From positions 66,042,546-66,106,545 of the forward strand of contig NC_081408.1 in assembly GCF_030272615.1 (NCBI RefSeq): a stretch of DNA of 64,000 nt. Direction: 5' to 3'. The notes under the pieces are model-generated. The model searched no databases, was not told where the DNA came from, and saw only the letters and a list, made by a program, of their open reading frames with translations. This stretch comes from Cryptomeria japonica (lineage: Eukaryota; Streptophyta; Pinopsida; Cupressales; Cupressaceae). A program made the position numbers and the translations under genes. Shown here in pieces: positions 46,091 to 58,469 of this stretch; within the stretch, counting starts at the first letter, position 1, and each line of letters opens with the position of its first letter.

Positions 46091-47129
46091 ATAATTAAAA
46101 TACTAGATAGGGTCAGTCCCCTTCATTCTGATTAAGATAAAATATACATCATGATCATAGAATTTCAATTGACAATGTAGTATTTTCCTACTCTACAGAT
46201 AGTTCTAATTATGCTCATTTAGAACAATGATGTAAAAATTATATACTTATACATATAACCATTTGATAAATTTCAAATTTTCCCTAAGGCCTAGATAGGT
46301 CTTAGCTCCATGCATTTAGATTTCTATAGATTCAAAACCTATGTATTATTTTGCATCCATTTTAGTTCACTTCCATACATCAAAATTTCTTGAGAGGAAT
46401 ACATATTCTACTAAAACTAAGTAAGAAAAATATGCCAAAACACATGCGTAGGGGAATGATGATTCATTTCTAAACTTCAAAATCACACACCATTTCTCCA
46501 TCGTGCATAGGGCTTCTCTTTCCATATTGACTCCTTGAGTTTTCTCCTCTAGGCCTTCCATATAGATGAACGTCAAAATCTAATCTGTTGTTGGATTGAT
46601 AACAATGTTTTTCCAATTCAGAAGAAAATTTGGGCTTTGAATTGCTTTCTCCTTGTAGTCCTAATATTCCATTTCATCATCCAAAAGGATTATTGGAAAT
46701 TTTGGAACTTCCCTCCCCCTTTTTATCAAAATTATTAGGTAGAGGAATCAATGCAACTAGACTACAAGCATATTGATTGAAAACAATTAATGCTATTAGA
46801 GCAATTTCATATATAAGATATTAAATTATTTAAAATCAATGCAACTAGACTACAAGCATATTGATTGAAAACAATTAATTCTATTAGAGTAATTTCAATG
46901 ATGTATGTGTTGAGTGTCATGATTTTTACAATTGCTTTCTTGACTTTTTTTACACAAATATTAATCTATGATGAATTTGATGTGTTAATTTGAGTTCTTG
47001 TCTATTGATAATTTAACTTACTAAAAGTTATAAGTAATGACATGTCAATATTTTTAAAATTGAATAAAAATTAAAAATATCTTTCTCATATGAGCATCAA
47101 CATCAAACCAATACAAGTTCCTTAAGAGA
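46091..47129. other. No gene; one 88-bp tandem duplication
   Basis: AT-rich. The only structured part is a duplication of 88 bp (units starting 46745 and 46833, the second ending near 46905) with few differences, so it is relatively recent. Confidence 0.6.
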
Positions 47130-47316
47130 AAGAAAAAAAAAACTCCTATGGAAGACTATGAGTCACTACATAGAAATCCACTTTTATTTAGAAAGAATCT
47201 CCTATGGAATACGAAAGGTCACAACTAATAAGTCCACTTTAGATATACCTATAGGGAATTAAACCTAGGTTTCTACAATGAGAACCCAATGTTTTAACCA
47301 ATTAATCTCAACTCCT
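47130..47316 (-). mobile_element. Probable tRNA-derived SINE
   Basis: On the minus strand an A-box-like GAGATTAATTGGTTAAAACA (about 47309-47290) is followed about 35 bp later by a B-box-like AGGTTTAATTCC (47266-47255). This matches the spacing and sequence of an internal Pol III promoter in tRNA-like SINE heads. The body toward 47130 has two related ~60-bp segments (ctcctatggaa ... tccacttt) and ends at an A-run (T-run on the minus strand). No tRNA fold is claimed. Confidence 0.5.
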
Positions 47317-48079
47317 TGGACTATTGATAATTTAACATATTTCTAATAGTGTATTTATGAGGCCTTCAATATGAGAGGAGATAATAATTCTTTTTTATGT
47401 AAGTTATTGAATTCACTTGAATTGAGAATTAGTTTAGGGGTCTGAAACTACTATAATAAATTGAAGAGAAGACATGTATAGACATGAATCTCATGGATTT
47501 CCATCATAGCAGAGGAAGGATGGTTTGAAATCTAGTGTCCTTTGGTCAAAAAATGGTCTAAAATGGCAACAAAGGAGAAGGAGACTACCTAGGTTCCATA
47601 AACCACACCTACAAGAATATCTGTGGGAAGAAAATTGAAGAAGTGAAGGTTTTTCCCTTGGTGGAAATCCAAGAGAAAATAGAGGAGCATGGTTTGGAAG
47701 AAATTGGTTGACACCCAGATCAAGGAAAGCCCATTATTAGGGTTTCTATAGTAGGAAATGGATAGAGAAAATGATGCAAATAAAAGAAGATGAAGATCAA
47801 TAAAATGCATCTCAGGATAGGGAAAGGAATGAAATGGAACCTTGTCTGGTAATGGGAATAAATAAAATTCTCTTAGGTGAGAAGGTATAGGTAAATAAAC
47901 AGAGCTTCTAGATGCACTCAAAATCACTGGGCAAATATCTTCAAAACGGGAAAAGAACCCATCACAATATGTTAGAAAACCCTAAGAGAATATGGGAGAG
48001 GCCCAAATATTTTCTCAATTAGATCCAAAGGTGAAACCTACACAAATGTGTAGATAATAGAAATGGAAGAAAGATAGAG
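47317..48079. other. No supported gene; possible 5' leader of LINE L1
   Basis: A minus-strand frame of 112 codons (47589-47927) has no domain. Purine-rich plus-strand sequence runs into L1 ORF1, so this may be its 5' UTR. Confidence 0.35.
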
Positions 48080-49630
48080 AGCTAGATGATAGGTTCTAGG
48101 GCCTTAAACTGGAATTGGGAGGGAGTTTGGAGAAAGAAAAACCTAGGTAGTAAGTTGTTTATTATTACATTATATCTCATGTCCTTGAAAGTAAGGAAAT
48201 TAAAGGAACTAGCATTATTTGTTAAATGGGGTGGAGCGCGAGAATATGTTAATGCAATTAGGGATTGACGGAGAAAAAGGTACCCAAGAAAGGTAAGTAT
48301 GTGTCCTGTTTAGAATAATTTCTTCCCACTAGAATGTGTAGACATGAAATTTTATATGGATTCCTTATTTTCTTTTAAAGGTCATTGTTTTAGCAAGGTA
48401 AACTAGACCCCAAACTTTGACCCCATGAAATAAATAATAAATAAATTGGTGAAATATTTGAGCTTGGTGGGATTACCAGTGGAGTATTAATGGTGTGGGG
48501 ATGCAATTATTAAAATAGGAGATATGCTAGGCTCTTTCATAAGAGTGGATGATGATTTCGTGAATATTGAAACTGGGGATGTTGCTAACATATGCATAGA
48601 AATTGATATGGATGTAGGGGTATATAAGGAGTTGGAGACTATTTCAGATGGGGGTAGATGGAAGAAGAAGACAAGTTCCTTACTAGGTAATCATCCAAAA
48701 CATTATTTAGTAAGAGAAAAATGCAAGTAAGATCGTTAAATTCCTTAGAGCTTGTTGAGGGCCCTAGCATAACTATAACAAAGGAGATGGATAACTCTTG
48801 CCAATTTTTCAATAATCATTTATAAATAAATTTGATTCACACAATTTCAAAAGAAACAAGGATGAAGGATGAGATATTGAACAAAAAGGAGCCTAAATAA
48901 AGCCTTTCCAAGAAGACAAAACAAGCTTCATCAATAACAACAACAAAAGGTGGGATTAAAGAGAATGTACCAAGTAGAGTGGAATCGATAAACCCTCCTA
49001 CACAAAATAGAGACAAAGAATTAGAAATAGTGGGTCTCCTTAAGGATGCAAAAGATTTGAGAGAGTCTATTTTTCAACATCTAGAGAAAGTTAGATAAGA
49101 ATCTGATGTTAGTAGTATGGTAGTCCTAAACTTCTAGGAGATTAACAAAATTATGAGAAGAGAATACATTATGAAAACTTGGGTGGTAAATCAAGATGTA
49201 AAGAGTTTAAGGATCATTAGCAATTCTTAAGGTACTGATCGTTTAGAAGGCCAATGAAGTTTGAGAGGCTTGGGTGGAGAAAAAGATGGAAAATTCAATC
49301 AAGTGACAAAAGAGAATATCATTAAATATAATAGAAATATGATGCAAGTAGATAATGGTAATAAAGGGAAATATATGGTTATGGAAGACTCCTGCATAGA
49401 AGATACAAAGGAGGAGATCAAAGAATCACATATGAAGAAGTGGTGAGGATAGAAGAAAGAATTTTGGAACAAATTAATTCAAGGACTAATGGCCTTAAAA
49501 TTATGGAGAAAAAGAATAGATGGAAAAGTGCAAACAACACTAAAATGTATATAGCTTCTTTAGCAAACCATAGAGAGAAGGGGAAAATAACTACAAGCAT
49601 TAGGAAGGAACTCAAACTTCCCCAGTCCTA
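48080..49630 (+). pseudogene. LINE L1 ORF1 remnant (DUF4283-type)
   Basis: The clearest part is at 48390-48740: NFDP, then LPVEY, a stop, then DAIIKIGDMLGSFIRVDDDF and ANICIEIDMDVGVY. This is the pattern of plant LINE ORF1 proteins (LPLEYW..., IG..LG.F..VD, R.CVEIDL). ORF1 proteins bind LINE RNA. The tail is a Lys/Glu-rich linker with stops. It ends directly before the ORF2 start at 49631. Confidence 0.65.
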
Positions 49631-50544
49631 ATGAAGATCATAACATGGAATGCTAGGGGCATTAATGCCTCTAACAAATGCCACATGATTAAGCACCAAA
49701 TCGACCAAAAAAATGTAGATATATGTGTCCTTCAAGAAACCAAGCTAAAAAAAGAGGAAAGTGAGAAGAGACTTACTAACAAGAAACAATGGAGGGATCA
49801 CTTTTATGGTTTAGATGGAGCATTAGGAGGTGTAGGTGTTATTTGGAATCCCACTGAGGTGGATGGAATTGTGTTGGAAGAAAATGGATGGTAGATTATA
49901 TTAAAATGCAGGTTGATACAAACAAATTATAACTTCTATATTTTAAATGTATATGGTCCAACCCAAACAATGCAAAAAAGGGAGCTATGGTCATTATTAA
50001 GTGATACAATTGAAGATCTTAGAGGTGAGAGGAGGCTGATAGAAAATGATTTTAATACTAATCAGAAAAATCAGGAAAAATTGGGTGGGCGAAGGAAAAT
50101 TTATATGGTACAATAAGACTTCCAAAATTTCATTGACAATAATAATCTTAAGGATATATAAGCGAGGAATGGCATCTGCAAGTGGACTAACCATAGGAAA
50201 GGTTTTACCAACACAGTAGAAATGTTAGATATTTTTTGGGTGTGTGGGTTGTTGGGATAGTCAAATGCAATTCTATGAAGTGAGGGTGCTCCCCTTTACT
50301 AGTTCAGATTATTATCCTATTTAGTTAGTGTCAGACCAAAATAATCAAACAATAGATATTCCATTTAAGTTTGAAAATATGTGGTTAAGGGACTGAATCT
50401 TGGAGGATCCGATTGTTAAGTGGTGGAATGAGATAAAACAAAAAGATCAAACACATATATATCAACTCAATAAGAAATTAAAGTATATAAAGGTCAAATT
50501 AAAGAAAAGAATAAAATTCGGTTCAAGAACATATTCCAAGAAAG
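49631..50544 (+). pseudogene. LINE L1 ORF2 endonuclease remnant
   Basis: Begins MKIITWNARGINASNKC, the standard start of an apurinic-like endonuclease, with CVLQETKL carrying the catalytic Glu and LGGVGVIWNP. 49913-50116 continues with YFILN-like NFYILNVYGPTQ and NDFNTN (usual GDFN). Stops at 49892, 50114 and later. At 50544 the sequence is cut by E9; it resumes at 58515. Confidence 0.85.
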
Positions 50545-51160
50545 TGTAATAACCCACTCATATAATACTGAAACTAAAAAAAATTCCAAGATTATTCTAT
50601 CACAAGAAAAAAAATGTATTCCCCCCTTTTTTTTTCAAAAGTTTACCATACATTATATAGAAAAGGTGCACCATTTCCACTATCGAAAGCATTAATTGAA
50701 ATTAGAGATTATTTTCCAAAATTGTCTTCATGCAAAATTGATTGATATGATAGTGGGGGTTACATGCATATTAAATTTGAATTTGAAATTCTTTCATGCA
50801 AGATTTATTCCTTACAACTTGTCATAGTGGCGGTTGCATTTGACCATGCATTTAAAATCTAAATTCAAAATTTGTTTATGGAATCTTCTCATTTTCTCCT
50901 ATGACATGTGCTTGATTAATATGTTGAATAAATAAATTTATGTCCTTATGAGTGAGTCACCACTTATTAATTCTTCTTTTAAAATAAATTCCGCCCTTAT
51001 TCAATTTCCATCAAGAAATATAAACTTCCAAATAGGTGTCCCACTATTTAATTATTATTTTTATTTAAAATAGTTTCAACCCCATTCTATTTATCATTTC
51101 TCAACATTACTCTTGAAACTCAAAACAATAGTAATAAGCATAATTGTAGTAGCAGTAATG

Positions 51161-51259
<99 letters not shown>

Positions 51260-51305
51260 GTAATAACAACAAGTTATATCAAGGTCCAAAAAGAGGGTTA
51301 TGACA
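50545..51305 (-). repeat. 3' LTR of E9 (761 bp)
   Basis: Matches 52699-53335 and 58470-58514. Contains a (TAA)n tract at 51158-51262 that produces meaningless poly-Ile and poly-Tyr frames. Confidence 0.9.
51158..51262. repeat. (TAA)n microsatellite
   Basis: More than 30 trinucleotide units inside the E9 LTR. The other LTR has a shorter tract at about 53312-53342. Confidence 0.97.
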
Positions 51306-52698
51306 TCCTTCCCCCCTTAAATTGTGCATCATCCTGATGCACTAAATATAACCTTAAAAAGAGTTTATTGATTCATAATGTCCATAACATAAGTGAAAAC
51401 ATCTACTGAATCTTAATTGTGTTTTCTCATGTAGTATCCTATTCATCATGTTGATTACATTGTACTTTGCATTAACCAACCTCTCTGTTGTTCATTTGAT
51501 ATTGGTGCCTCTTCAAAACTTAAATGGCTCTATTGTTCTTCCCCTTGATTCTTAGGAGGATCATTCCTTGCTTCATCAAACCTTAGTGAATAATATATCC
51601 TCTTTGTTGATCATTTCCATCTTAGTTGCCCCTATTATTAATGTATCCATCCCTTAGATTTTTTTTAGGAACTATTCTTTTGATCGTTGTTGAGTTGTTG
51701 TATTTCCCTTGAATTCGTGCATCCCTTTGAATAAATGATTCTTGTTAAAATTTTATCTTGTTATTGATAAGGCTTGAATTTTCCTTCCTTGTTTTAAAGA
51801 TTTCTTAAGTATCTCATTCATACCTTCGGGTCCATGTATGTTAAATTTTTCCCCTAAGTTGGTACTTAGCCCCAAAAATGAACTTCTTGATATGACCCTT
51901 TCTTGTACTTTAACAATTTGACAAACTTATTTCAATATTGTTGAACTCTCAAGGCCCCTTATCAAAGATTATGGAATCATGTCGCCTTCTCATCGAATAA
52001 TAATCATGATAGCCACCTTTTATGAAATGGTGAATAAAATTATCTCATGTGATTATATCCTTATTATGCTCATTTTTTCCTTATTATTAGTCTTCCAACT
52101 AGTTGCTTCCCATTAAGTTGATAGGAATCCAAAATTCCTTAGTTGTTTCTTTGTATATACTTAGTTCAAGGTATTTTCGATTCTTCAACTCCTTCACCAA
52201 TTTTCTTCCCATCAAACCTATGTGGGTTTATTTTCCTCAAATCCTTATATAGATCCTATATATTATATTCCCTCCTACTATCCATCTCATTTCCTCAATC
52301 ATTTCCAAAGTTCTCATTTTCAATCCTGCTTCTATTTACTTGATTTTATTTGCCTTGCTCCATGGTCCTACATTAATTGTTCCATGGAGTTGATCTCATC
52401 CCTTTGCTTAGTTAATATGTTGATTCCAGTTTTGACTTCTTATTTCATTATTCCCTTAGTCTAGTTGATTTCCATCATTGGTAGCTTCCCTTTCACCCCT
52501 TGAAGTGGTCTTATTGTTTCCCCTTCCACTTTCTTTACCTTCTAGGTTTTCTAGAAATTTGAATTTCTTATTTAGTTCTTGATTTAATATATAGAGATTT
52601 ACCTCTACAACCTCTAACTACTTCCAGGATGCTCTTCAAGATTGCATAAGTTGAAGTGAGCTCAAGGCCTAGACTTGAACCTTCGCTCTGATACCACA
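51306..52698 (-). other. E9 internal region, non-coding
   Basis: Begins (plus strand 51306) with tccttcccccctt, the complement of a polypurine tract, and ends with the primer site complement gctctgatacca at 52685-52696. The plus strand is pyrimidine-rich. Two overlapping short frames (52143-52464) look like chance. No gag or pol motif is visible. Confidence 0.7.
52685..52696 (-). promoter_or_regulatory. Primer binding site of E9
   Basis: The minus strand reads TGGTATCAGAGC, a perfect tRNA-Met-type site, two bases from the 5' LTR end. Confidence 0.92.
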
Positions 52699-53335
52699 TG
52701 TAATAACCCACTAATATGATATTGAAACTAAAAAAAATTCCAAGGTTATTCTATCACAAGAAAAAAACATATTCCCCCTCTTTTTTTCAAAAGTTTAGCA
52801 TAAATTATATAGAAAAGGTGCACCATTTCCACTATCGAAAGCATTAATTGAAATTAGAGATTCTTTTCCAAAATTGTCTTCATGCAAAATTGATTGATAG
52901 GATAGTGGGGGTTACATGCATATTAAATTTGAATTTGAAATTCTTTCATGCAAGATTTATTACTTACAACTTGTCATAGTGGCGGTTGCATTTGACCATG
53001 CATTTAAAATCTAAATTAAAAATTTGTTTCTAGAATCTTCTCATTTTCTCCTATGACATGTGCTTGATTAATATGTTGAATAAATAAATTTATGTCCTTA
53101 TGAGTGAGTCACCACTTATTAATTCTTCTTTTAAAATAAATTCCGCCCTTATTCAATTTCCATCAAGAAATATAAACTTCCAGATAGGTGTCCTACTATT
53201 TAATTATTATTTTTATTTAAAATAGCTTCAACCCCATTCTATTTATCATTTCTTAACATTACTCATGAAATTCAAAATAATAGGAATAACCATAATTGTA
53301 GTAGCAGTAGTGATGATGATAATAATAATAATAAT
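52699..53335 (-). repeat. 5' LTR of E9, primer-side part
   Basis: Aligns with 50545-51160 with few differences. Interrupted within its TAA tract; the remaining 45 bp are at 58470-58514. Confidence 0.9.
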
Positions 53336-54559
53336 AATAATATAATAGCAAATTTTTTTGGCAAACTTAGCCATTGACACTAATGCAAACTTGTGGGATA
53401 TAAGTATGGATGAGTTCCCGCCTTCCTTCTAAAACATTTGCATTAAATCTTCTTGGTTTTTCTTAAATATGTTCTCATAAAAAGTCTTTTAGTGCCCTTA
53501 TGCCTTACGAGGGTAGCATGCTTGGGGTTTATGCCCAGGTGGTAAGCATACTTAGTAGGCAATTCCTAGTTGGCTATTGAGTATGCTTATGATCTGTCAT
53601 AAGCAGCAAGGGTGGTACCTGTTATGGTATTAAGGTGGCGCCCTATCAACAGATTGGTTTCAAGGTTATGATTTGGTATTTTTGATTTGTTTTGTCCTTG
53701 CTCATGTGTTTTAAAGGCTTTACTGTTTTAGGATGTATGAAGGGAATGTGTTTCAGTTGTAATCATTCATGGTTTTTTATGAAGCCATTATGATAAGGAG
53801 TGTGTAGCTTGTTATGTTGCACCGGTTGGGATATGAAGTACTGGTTTCAGCCGCCACCCTCATGCGAAGTCCATTATTTATTGTTTATCTTTTATGAGCT
53901 TTAATCTTGCTTCAATTGGCTTTATTTATAGTTATGAAGTAACATGATTATCTCGGTTCACATTTTTGGTGGCGACTGGTCTTTAAAAGCCGATTTCATT
54001 CTCAATACAACAATAAATACTTGGATTATTCTTGTTCAAGCTCTATTTCATATGTTGAGTGGTTTTTCTCTTTCAAGATATAGGGTCATTGTCAAATGCC
54101 CGATTGAGAGGCAAAATGAGGCTCCCCGTAATAATTTTGAAATGCTTGGAGAAGTGTTCTATTTGCTTACTCCTGAGGTGAATTTTGAGGCTCATAGGTT
54201 GCTGGGATCTCTCTAGTTGCAGTCTAGTCTTTCCTTTTCTAGCTCTGAGATTTTGTCTCGATTTCTTACTATTTGCTATGACATTTTTCTTGATAAGGAT
54301 TTACTCCATCTCTTGGTTCATATGCTTATCTCTCCCTCGATTTGCTCCTGGGAGCTTGTTAGTTATGTATTAGATAATTATCATTTTGAGCTGGGCTCTT
54401 TTTATTACGGGGGTTTTCTTCCTCTCTTTGATCTACTGGATAATGGGAATTGTGGAGTTTTATTGTTCAAGTTGAGAATGGTGTTATTATGTGATAGATT
54501 GGGGGACACCTCACATGCTTTTGAATCCTTGCTAGAATCGGTTCCCTCATAGTTTGTAG
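53336..54559 (+). repeat. LINE block A: RNase H end and 3' UTR copy
   Basis: Starts mid-gene at a truncated copy of the RNase H C-terminus (NLAIDTNANL region) and runs through the 3' UTR, where it breaks off near the position equivalent to 57865. Short frames at 53944-54552 recur in the other copies but contain stops and lack a domain. Confidence 0.8.
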
Positions 54560-54815
54560 CTTTAGAGAAATTAATATAATAGCAGATTTTTTGGCAAACT
54601 TAGCCATTGACACTAATGCAAACTTGCGGGATATAAGTTTGGATGAGTTCTCACCTTCCCTTCTGAAACATTTTCATTAAATCTTCTTGGTTTTTCTTAA
54701 ATATGTTCTCATAAAAGGTCTTTTAGTGTCCTTATGCCTTAAGAAGGTAGCATGCTTGGGATTTATGTGCAGGTGGTAAGCATGCTTAGTAGGCAATTCC
54801 TAGTTGGCTATTATA
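54560..54815 (+). repeat. LINE block B: RNase H end copy
   Basis: Begins gctttagagaaattaat, as at 56636, and matches about 250 bp before switching abruptly to RT coding sequence near 54816. Confidence 0.8.
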
Positions 54816-56212
54816 TTAAACAAAATAATCTATCCTTTTGGGAAAAGATCATTTTGGTCATTTCAAAGAGGATTTTATCCCGGAGCCATAAATGGTTAAG
54901 CCTTGCAGGAAAACTTGTACTGATTAAATCTGTGTTGAATTTGGTCCCTATTTATCTTATGTCAGTAGTAAGCACCCCTAAATCAGTGTTATTAAGTCTA
55001 TAGGACACTCTTAGGTCCTTTCTTTAGAATAGTAATAAAGAAGGGAAGAATAAACTGCCCTTTGTAGCTTGGGATAAATTTTGTCTGCCTAGGGAATAGG
55101 GGGTATAGGTATTAGAAATTTGAATAAACAGAATTTGGCTCTGGGAGCTAAATTGGTTTGGAAGTTGTATGAGAAACCTGATTATTTTTGAGTACAAATA
55201 ATTTTTGCAAAATACTTGAATAATGGACCTAGGGAGTATGTCTTTTAAATATCTAATCTACCTTTAGGTTCGGCTATGCGGAATTTTATTTGCAAATGTC
55301 AAAACGTTATCTTGCCACATCTTTCTTGGATTGTTCATAATGGGAAAAAGGTTAGATTTTGGGATGAAATGTGGAATGGTCATACTCCCTTACAAAATAT
55401 AAGGGATTGGTCCCCTTTGATATCTATCCTTTCTTCCATTTGGGGGGTATTTGTGGTAGATTACTTCGAGGTAATTCATAATGGTGATCTGAAATTGGCA
55501 AAATGGAAGTCCATTGAATTCTTGGATGTTGAGAATGATCTCAAGCTACATTTTACAAAGGTTTTGGAAGAAAGAACGATGATCCTATCTGACTCTGAAG
55601 ATGAACTTGTATGGACTAGGAACATCTCAGGCAAATATACGGTTAAGGATGGATATAACTCTCTTGTGTCAGCCAACAACTCTTCCTCTTGGCCACATAA
55701 GCTTTTTTGGTGTTCGGCCTGTCTTTCAAAAGCTGGTGCTTTCACCTGGTTAGCAATCTAGGATAGGGTACTTACAGGCATGCACCTAGATAGACTTGGT
55801 ATCACTAATGTTTTTTCTTGTGTGTTAAGCAAAAAAAATTTGGAAACCTCCTCTCATCTCTTCCTTCACTGTTATTTTGCATTTCAATGCTGGCAGTGGC
55901 TTTTTGACAAATTGAACCTATCTTTTGTAATAGGGAAAGATATTATTTCACACTTCAGAGCCTGGCCTCTTTTGTTTGCTTCATCCTTCTATGCTTGTCT
56001 TTGATTTCTTCCCCTTCCATATTAATATGGAACATTTGGCTAGAAAGGAATAATAGGATCTTTAAAAAGAATATCTCTTCTCTTGAGGAGGTTTTACTGA
56101 AAATTGAATCCTCTATTTCAGAAGTTGTCTTGTCTTATATCTTTAAGAACCTCAAAAATCTCTCTTCCTTTTTGCACTGGGATAGTAGGGTGACTAGGGT
56201 CTAGAAGCTATT
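54816..56212 (+). pseudogene. LINE ORF2 remnant: RT C-terminus and zf-RVT
   Basis: FWEKIILVISKRILSRSHKW then LSLAGKLVLIKSVLNLVPIY is the region after the RT palm in plant L1-type LINEs. WDKFCLPRE and GGIGIRNLNKQNLALGAKLVW follow. 55276-55761 is open (161 codons: RFWDEMWNG, LVWTRNISGKYTVKDGYN), then zf-RVT: KLFWCSACLSKAGAFTWLAI, LDRLGI, CVLSKKNLETSSHLFLHCYF. The RT catalytic part is absent. Several stops. Confidence 0.85.
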
Positions 56213-56806
56213 ATCTACCTTGCCTTCTCATGGTTCCATTTTGAGAAACAATAATTATTTAACCAAAAGACATTTAGCTATTTGGAAGCCCCCTCCTAAT
56301 ATGCATTTTAAATTAAATTTTGACGGTTCTTCTCATGGAAATCCTAGTTTGGCAGGGGTAGGTATGGTGATTTTTGATCATCATGTGAATATTGTCCAGG
56401 CTAGATGTCATGTTGTTGGGTATAAGTCCAATAATTTCATAGAATTTAAGGCCCTGTCATTGGGCTTGGACATAGCTATATCCTTGGGCATCGACGAACT
56501 TGTAATTGAAGGGGATTCGATGCTAACCATCCAATGTGTTATGAAGAAGAAATCTAATTGTTGGAAATTACAATATGTTCTGGAGTTAATTTTACAATAG
56601 TTGTCTTTCTTTGATTCCTTCTTGATCACCCATTGCTTTAGAGAAATTAATATAATAATGGATTTTTTGGAAAACTTAGCCATTGACACTAATGCAAACT
56701 TGCAGAATATAAGTATGGATGAGTTCCTACCTTCCCTTCTAAAACATTTGCATTACATCTTCTTGGTTTTTCTTAAATATGTTTTCATCAAAAGTCTTTA
56801 AGTGTC
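56213..56806 (+). pseudogene. LINE ORF2 RNase H domain
   Basis: 56220-56600 is open for 126 codons: FKLNFDGSSHGNPSLAGVGM (first Asp), NNFIEFKALSLGLDIA (Glu), LVIEGDSMLTIQCV (Asp). After a TAG, 56601-56801 continues with CFREINIIMDFLENLAIDTN, the last motif. All four metal-binding acidic residues are still readable. Known role: removal of template RNA in one plant LINE lineage. Confidence 0.85.
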
Positions 56807-58469
56807 CTTATGCCTTAAGACGATAGCATGCTTGGGGTGTATGCATAGGTGGTAAAAATGCTTAGTAGGCTATTCCTAGTTGGCTATTGAGTATGCTTAT
56901 GATCTATCATAAGAAGCAAGGGTGGTACCTGTTATGGTATTAAGGTGGCACCTTGTTAGCAGATTGGTTTCGAGGTTATGATCTGGTATTTTTGATTTGC
57001 TTTGTCCTCACTCATGTGTTTTAAAGGCTTTACTATTTTAGGATGTACGAAGGGAATGTGTTTCGGTTGTAATCATTCATGGTTTTTTATGAGGCCATTA
57101 TGATAAGGAGTGTGTAGCTTGTTATGTGGCACCGGTTGGGATATGAAGTACTAGTTTTAGCTGCCACCCTCATGTGAAGTCCATTATTTATTGTTTATCT
57201 TGTATGAGCTTTAATCTTGCTTCAATTGGCTTTATTTATAATTATGAAGTACCATGATTATCTCAGTTCACATTTTTGGTGGCGACTGGTCTTTAAAGGC
57301 CAATTTTGTTCTCAATACAACAATAAATACTTGGATTATTCTTGTTTGAGCTCTGTTTCTCATATGTCGAGTGGTTTTTCTCTTTGAAGATATAGGGTCA
57401 TTGTCGAATGCCCAATTGAGAGTGAAAATAAGGTTCCTCGTAATAATTCTAAAATGCTTGGGGAAGTGTTCTATTTGCTTACTCCTCAGGTGGAATTTGA
57501 GGTTCATAGGTTGCTGGGATCTCTCTGGTTGTAGTCTGGTCTTTCCTTTTTTGGCTCTAAGATTTTGTCTTGATTTCTTACTGTTTGCTATGAAATTTTG
57601 CATGATAAGGATTTACTCCATCTCTTGGTTCATACATTTATCTCTCCCTCGATTTTCTCCTGGGGGCTTGTTAGTTCTACATTGGATAATTGTCATTTTG
57701 AGTTGGGCTCTTTTTATTACGGGGGTTTTCTTCCTCGCTCTGATCTGCTGGATAATGAGAATTGTGGAGTTTTATTGTTCAAGTTGATAATGGGGTTATT
57801 ATGTGATAGATTGGGGGACACCTTGCATGCTTTTGAAACCTTGCTAGAATTGGTTCCCTCACAGTTTATGGATAAAGCCTTAGTGGTGCTTATGGGTTTA
57901 CATTCTCTGCTCTCTTTTGGTTTTTGGCCTTAGTTCCTCCATGGATAGAATCTCCCTTGCAGATCATTCCACCTTTGATCATGGATAGAGAGCCCCCTAT
58001 TCAGAGCTCAAGTTCTTGGTTTTAGAACTAACTATGTGTGCAGATAAGTTGATGTATTTTTGATGTAGGGTTCTGATCGGTTGATATATCTTTATGGCAA
58101 GCTTGGGAAGCCTTGTGACTGGGTACTTCCTCTATAGATTACTCCTCATAATTTTTTGGATAATGATATGTATATCTTCGATAAGCCATGTAATGGGAGG
58201 GTGATCAATATCAAATATGTAATTGGGTTTATGGGGTTTTTTGGATAATGATATGTTTATCTTTGAAAGCTATGTAATGGGAGGGTGATCACAATCAGAT
58301 ATGTAATTGGGTATATGGGGTTTTAAATTTACTTTTTTTGGGCCACAACCAGAGGTTTTCTTCCAGGTTCTTTCCTGTCGGTATGCCCTATGAACTCGTT
58401 TGTGTTTTCAAAATTCAAAATTAATAAAATATAAGTTTAGTGGCTTGCCCACTTTGATCGAAAAAATAA
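56807..58469 (+). repeat. LINE 3' UTR, long form
   Basis: T/G-rich non-coding sequence with recurrent weak frames (57371-57933). Ends aaaattaataaaatataag, then an A-rich tail (aaaaaataaaaataataa) at about 58460 that merges with the E9 LTR. Its second half is duplicated at 59302-60402. Confidence 0.7.

Larger units (their letters stand above)
53336..58469 (+). mobile_element. Rearranged LINE array inside the E9 5' LTR
   Basis: Plus-strand LINE sequence in mosaic order: block A (53336-54559, end of RNase H plus 3' UTR), block B (54560-54815, end of RNase H only), then RT C-terminus, zf-RVT and RNase H (54816-56800) and the full 3' UTR to an A-rich tail at about 58460. A and B are diverged copies of 56635-57870 and 56635-56885. 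The microsatellite target hides any target duplication. Confidence 0.75.

Noticed and set aside
51107-51337. Open frames encoding poly-Tyr and poly-Ile
   Set aside because: Translation of the (TAA)n microsatellite in the E9 LTR; not a gene.
53971-53983. Gypsy-like primer site string ggtggcgact in LINE 3' sequence (also near 57280)
   Set aside because: No LTR end adjacent and the context is conserved LINE 3' UTR.
57371-57933. Possible small protein family recurring at 54217-54552, 57598-57933 and 59305-59685
   Set aside because: Frames in repeated LINE 3' UTR; they carry stops in some copies, show no domain and shift frame between copies.
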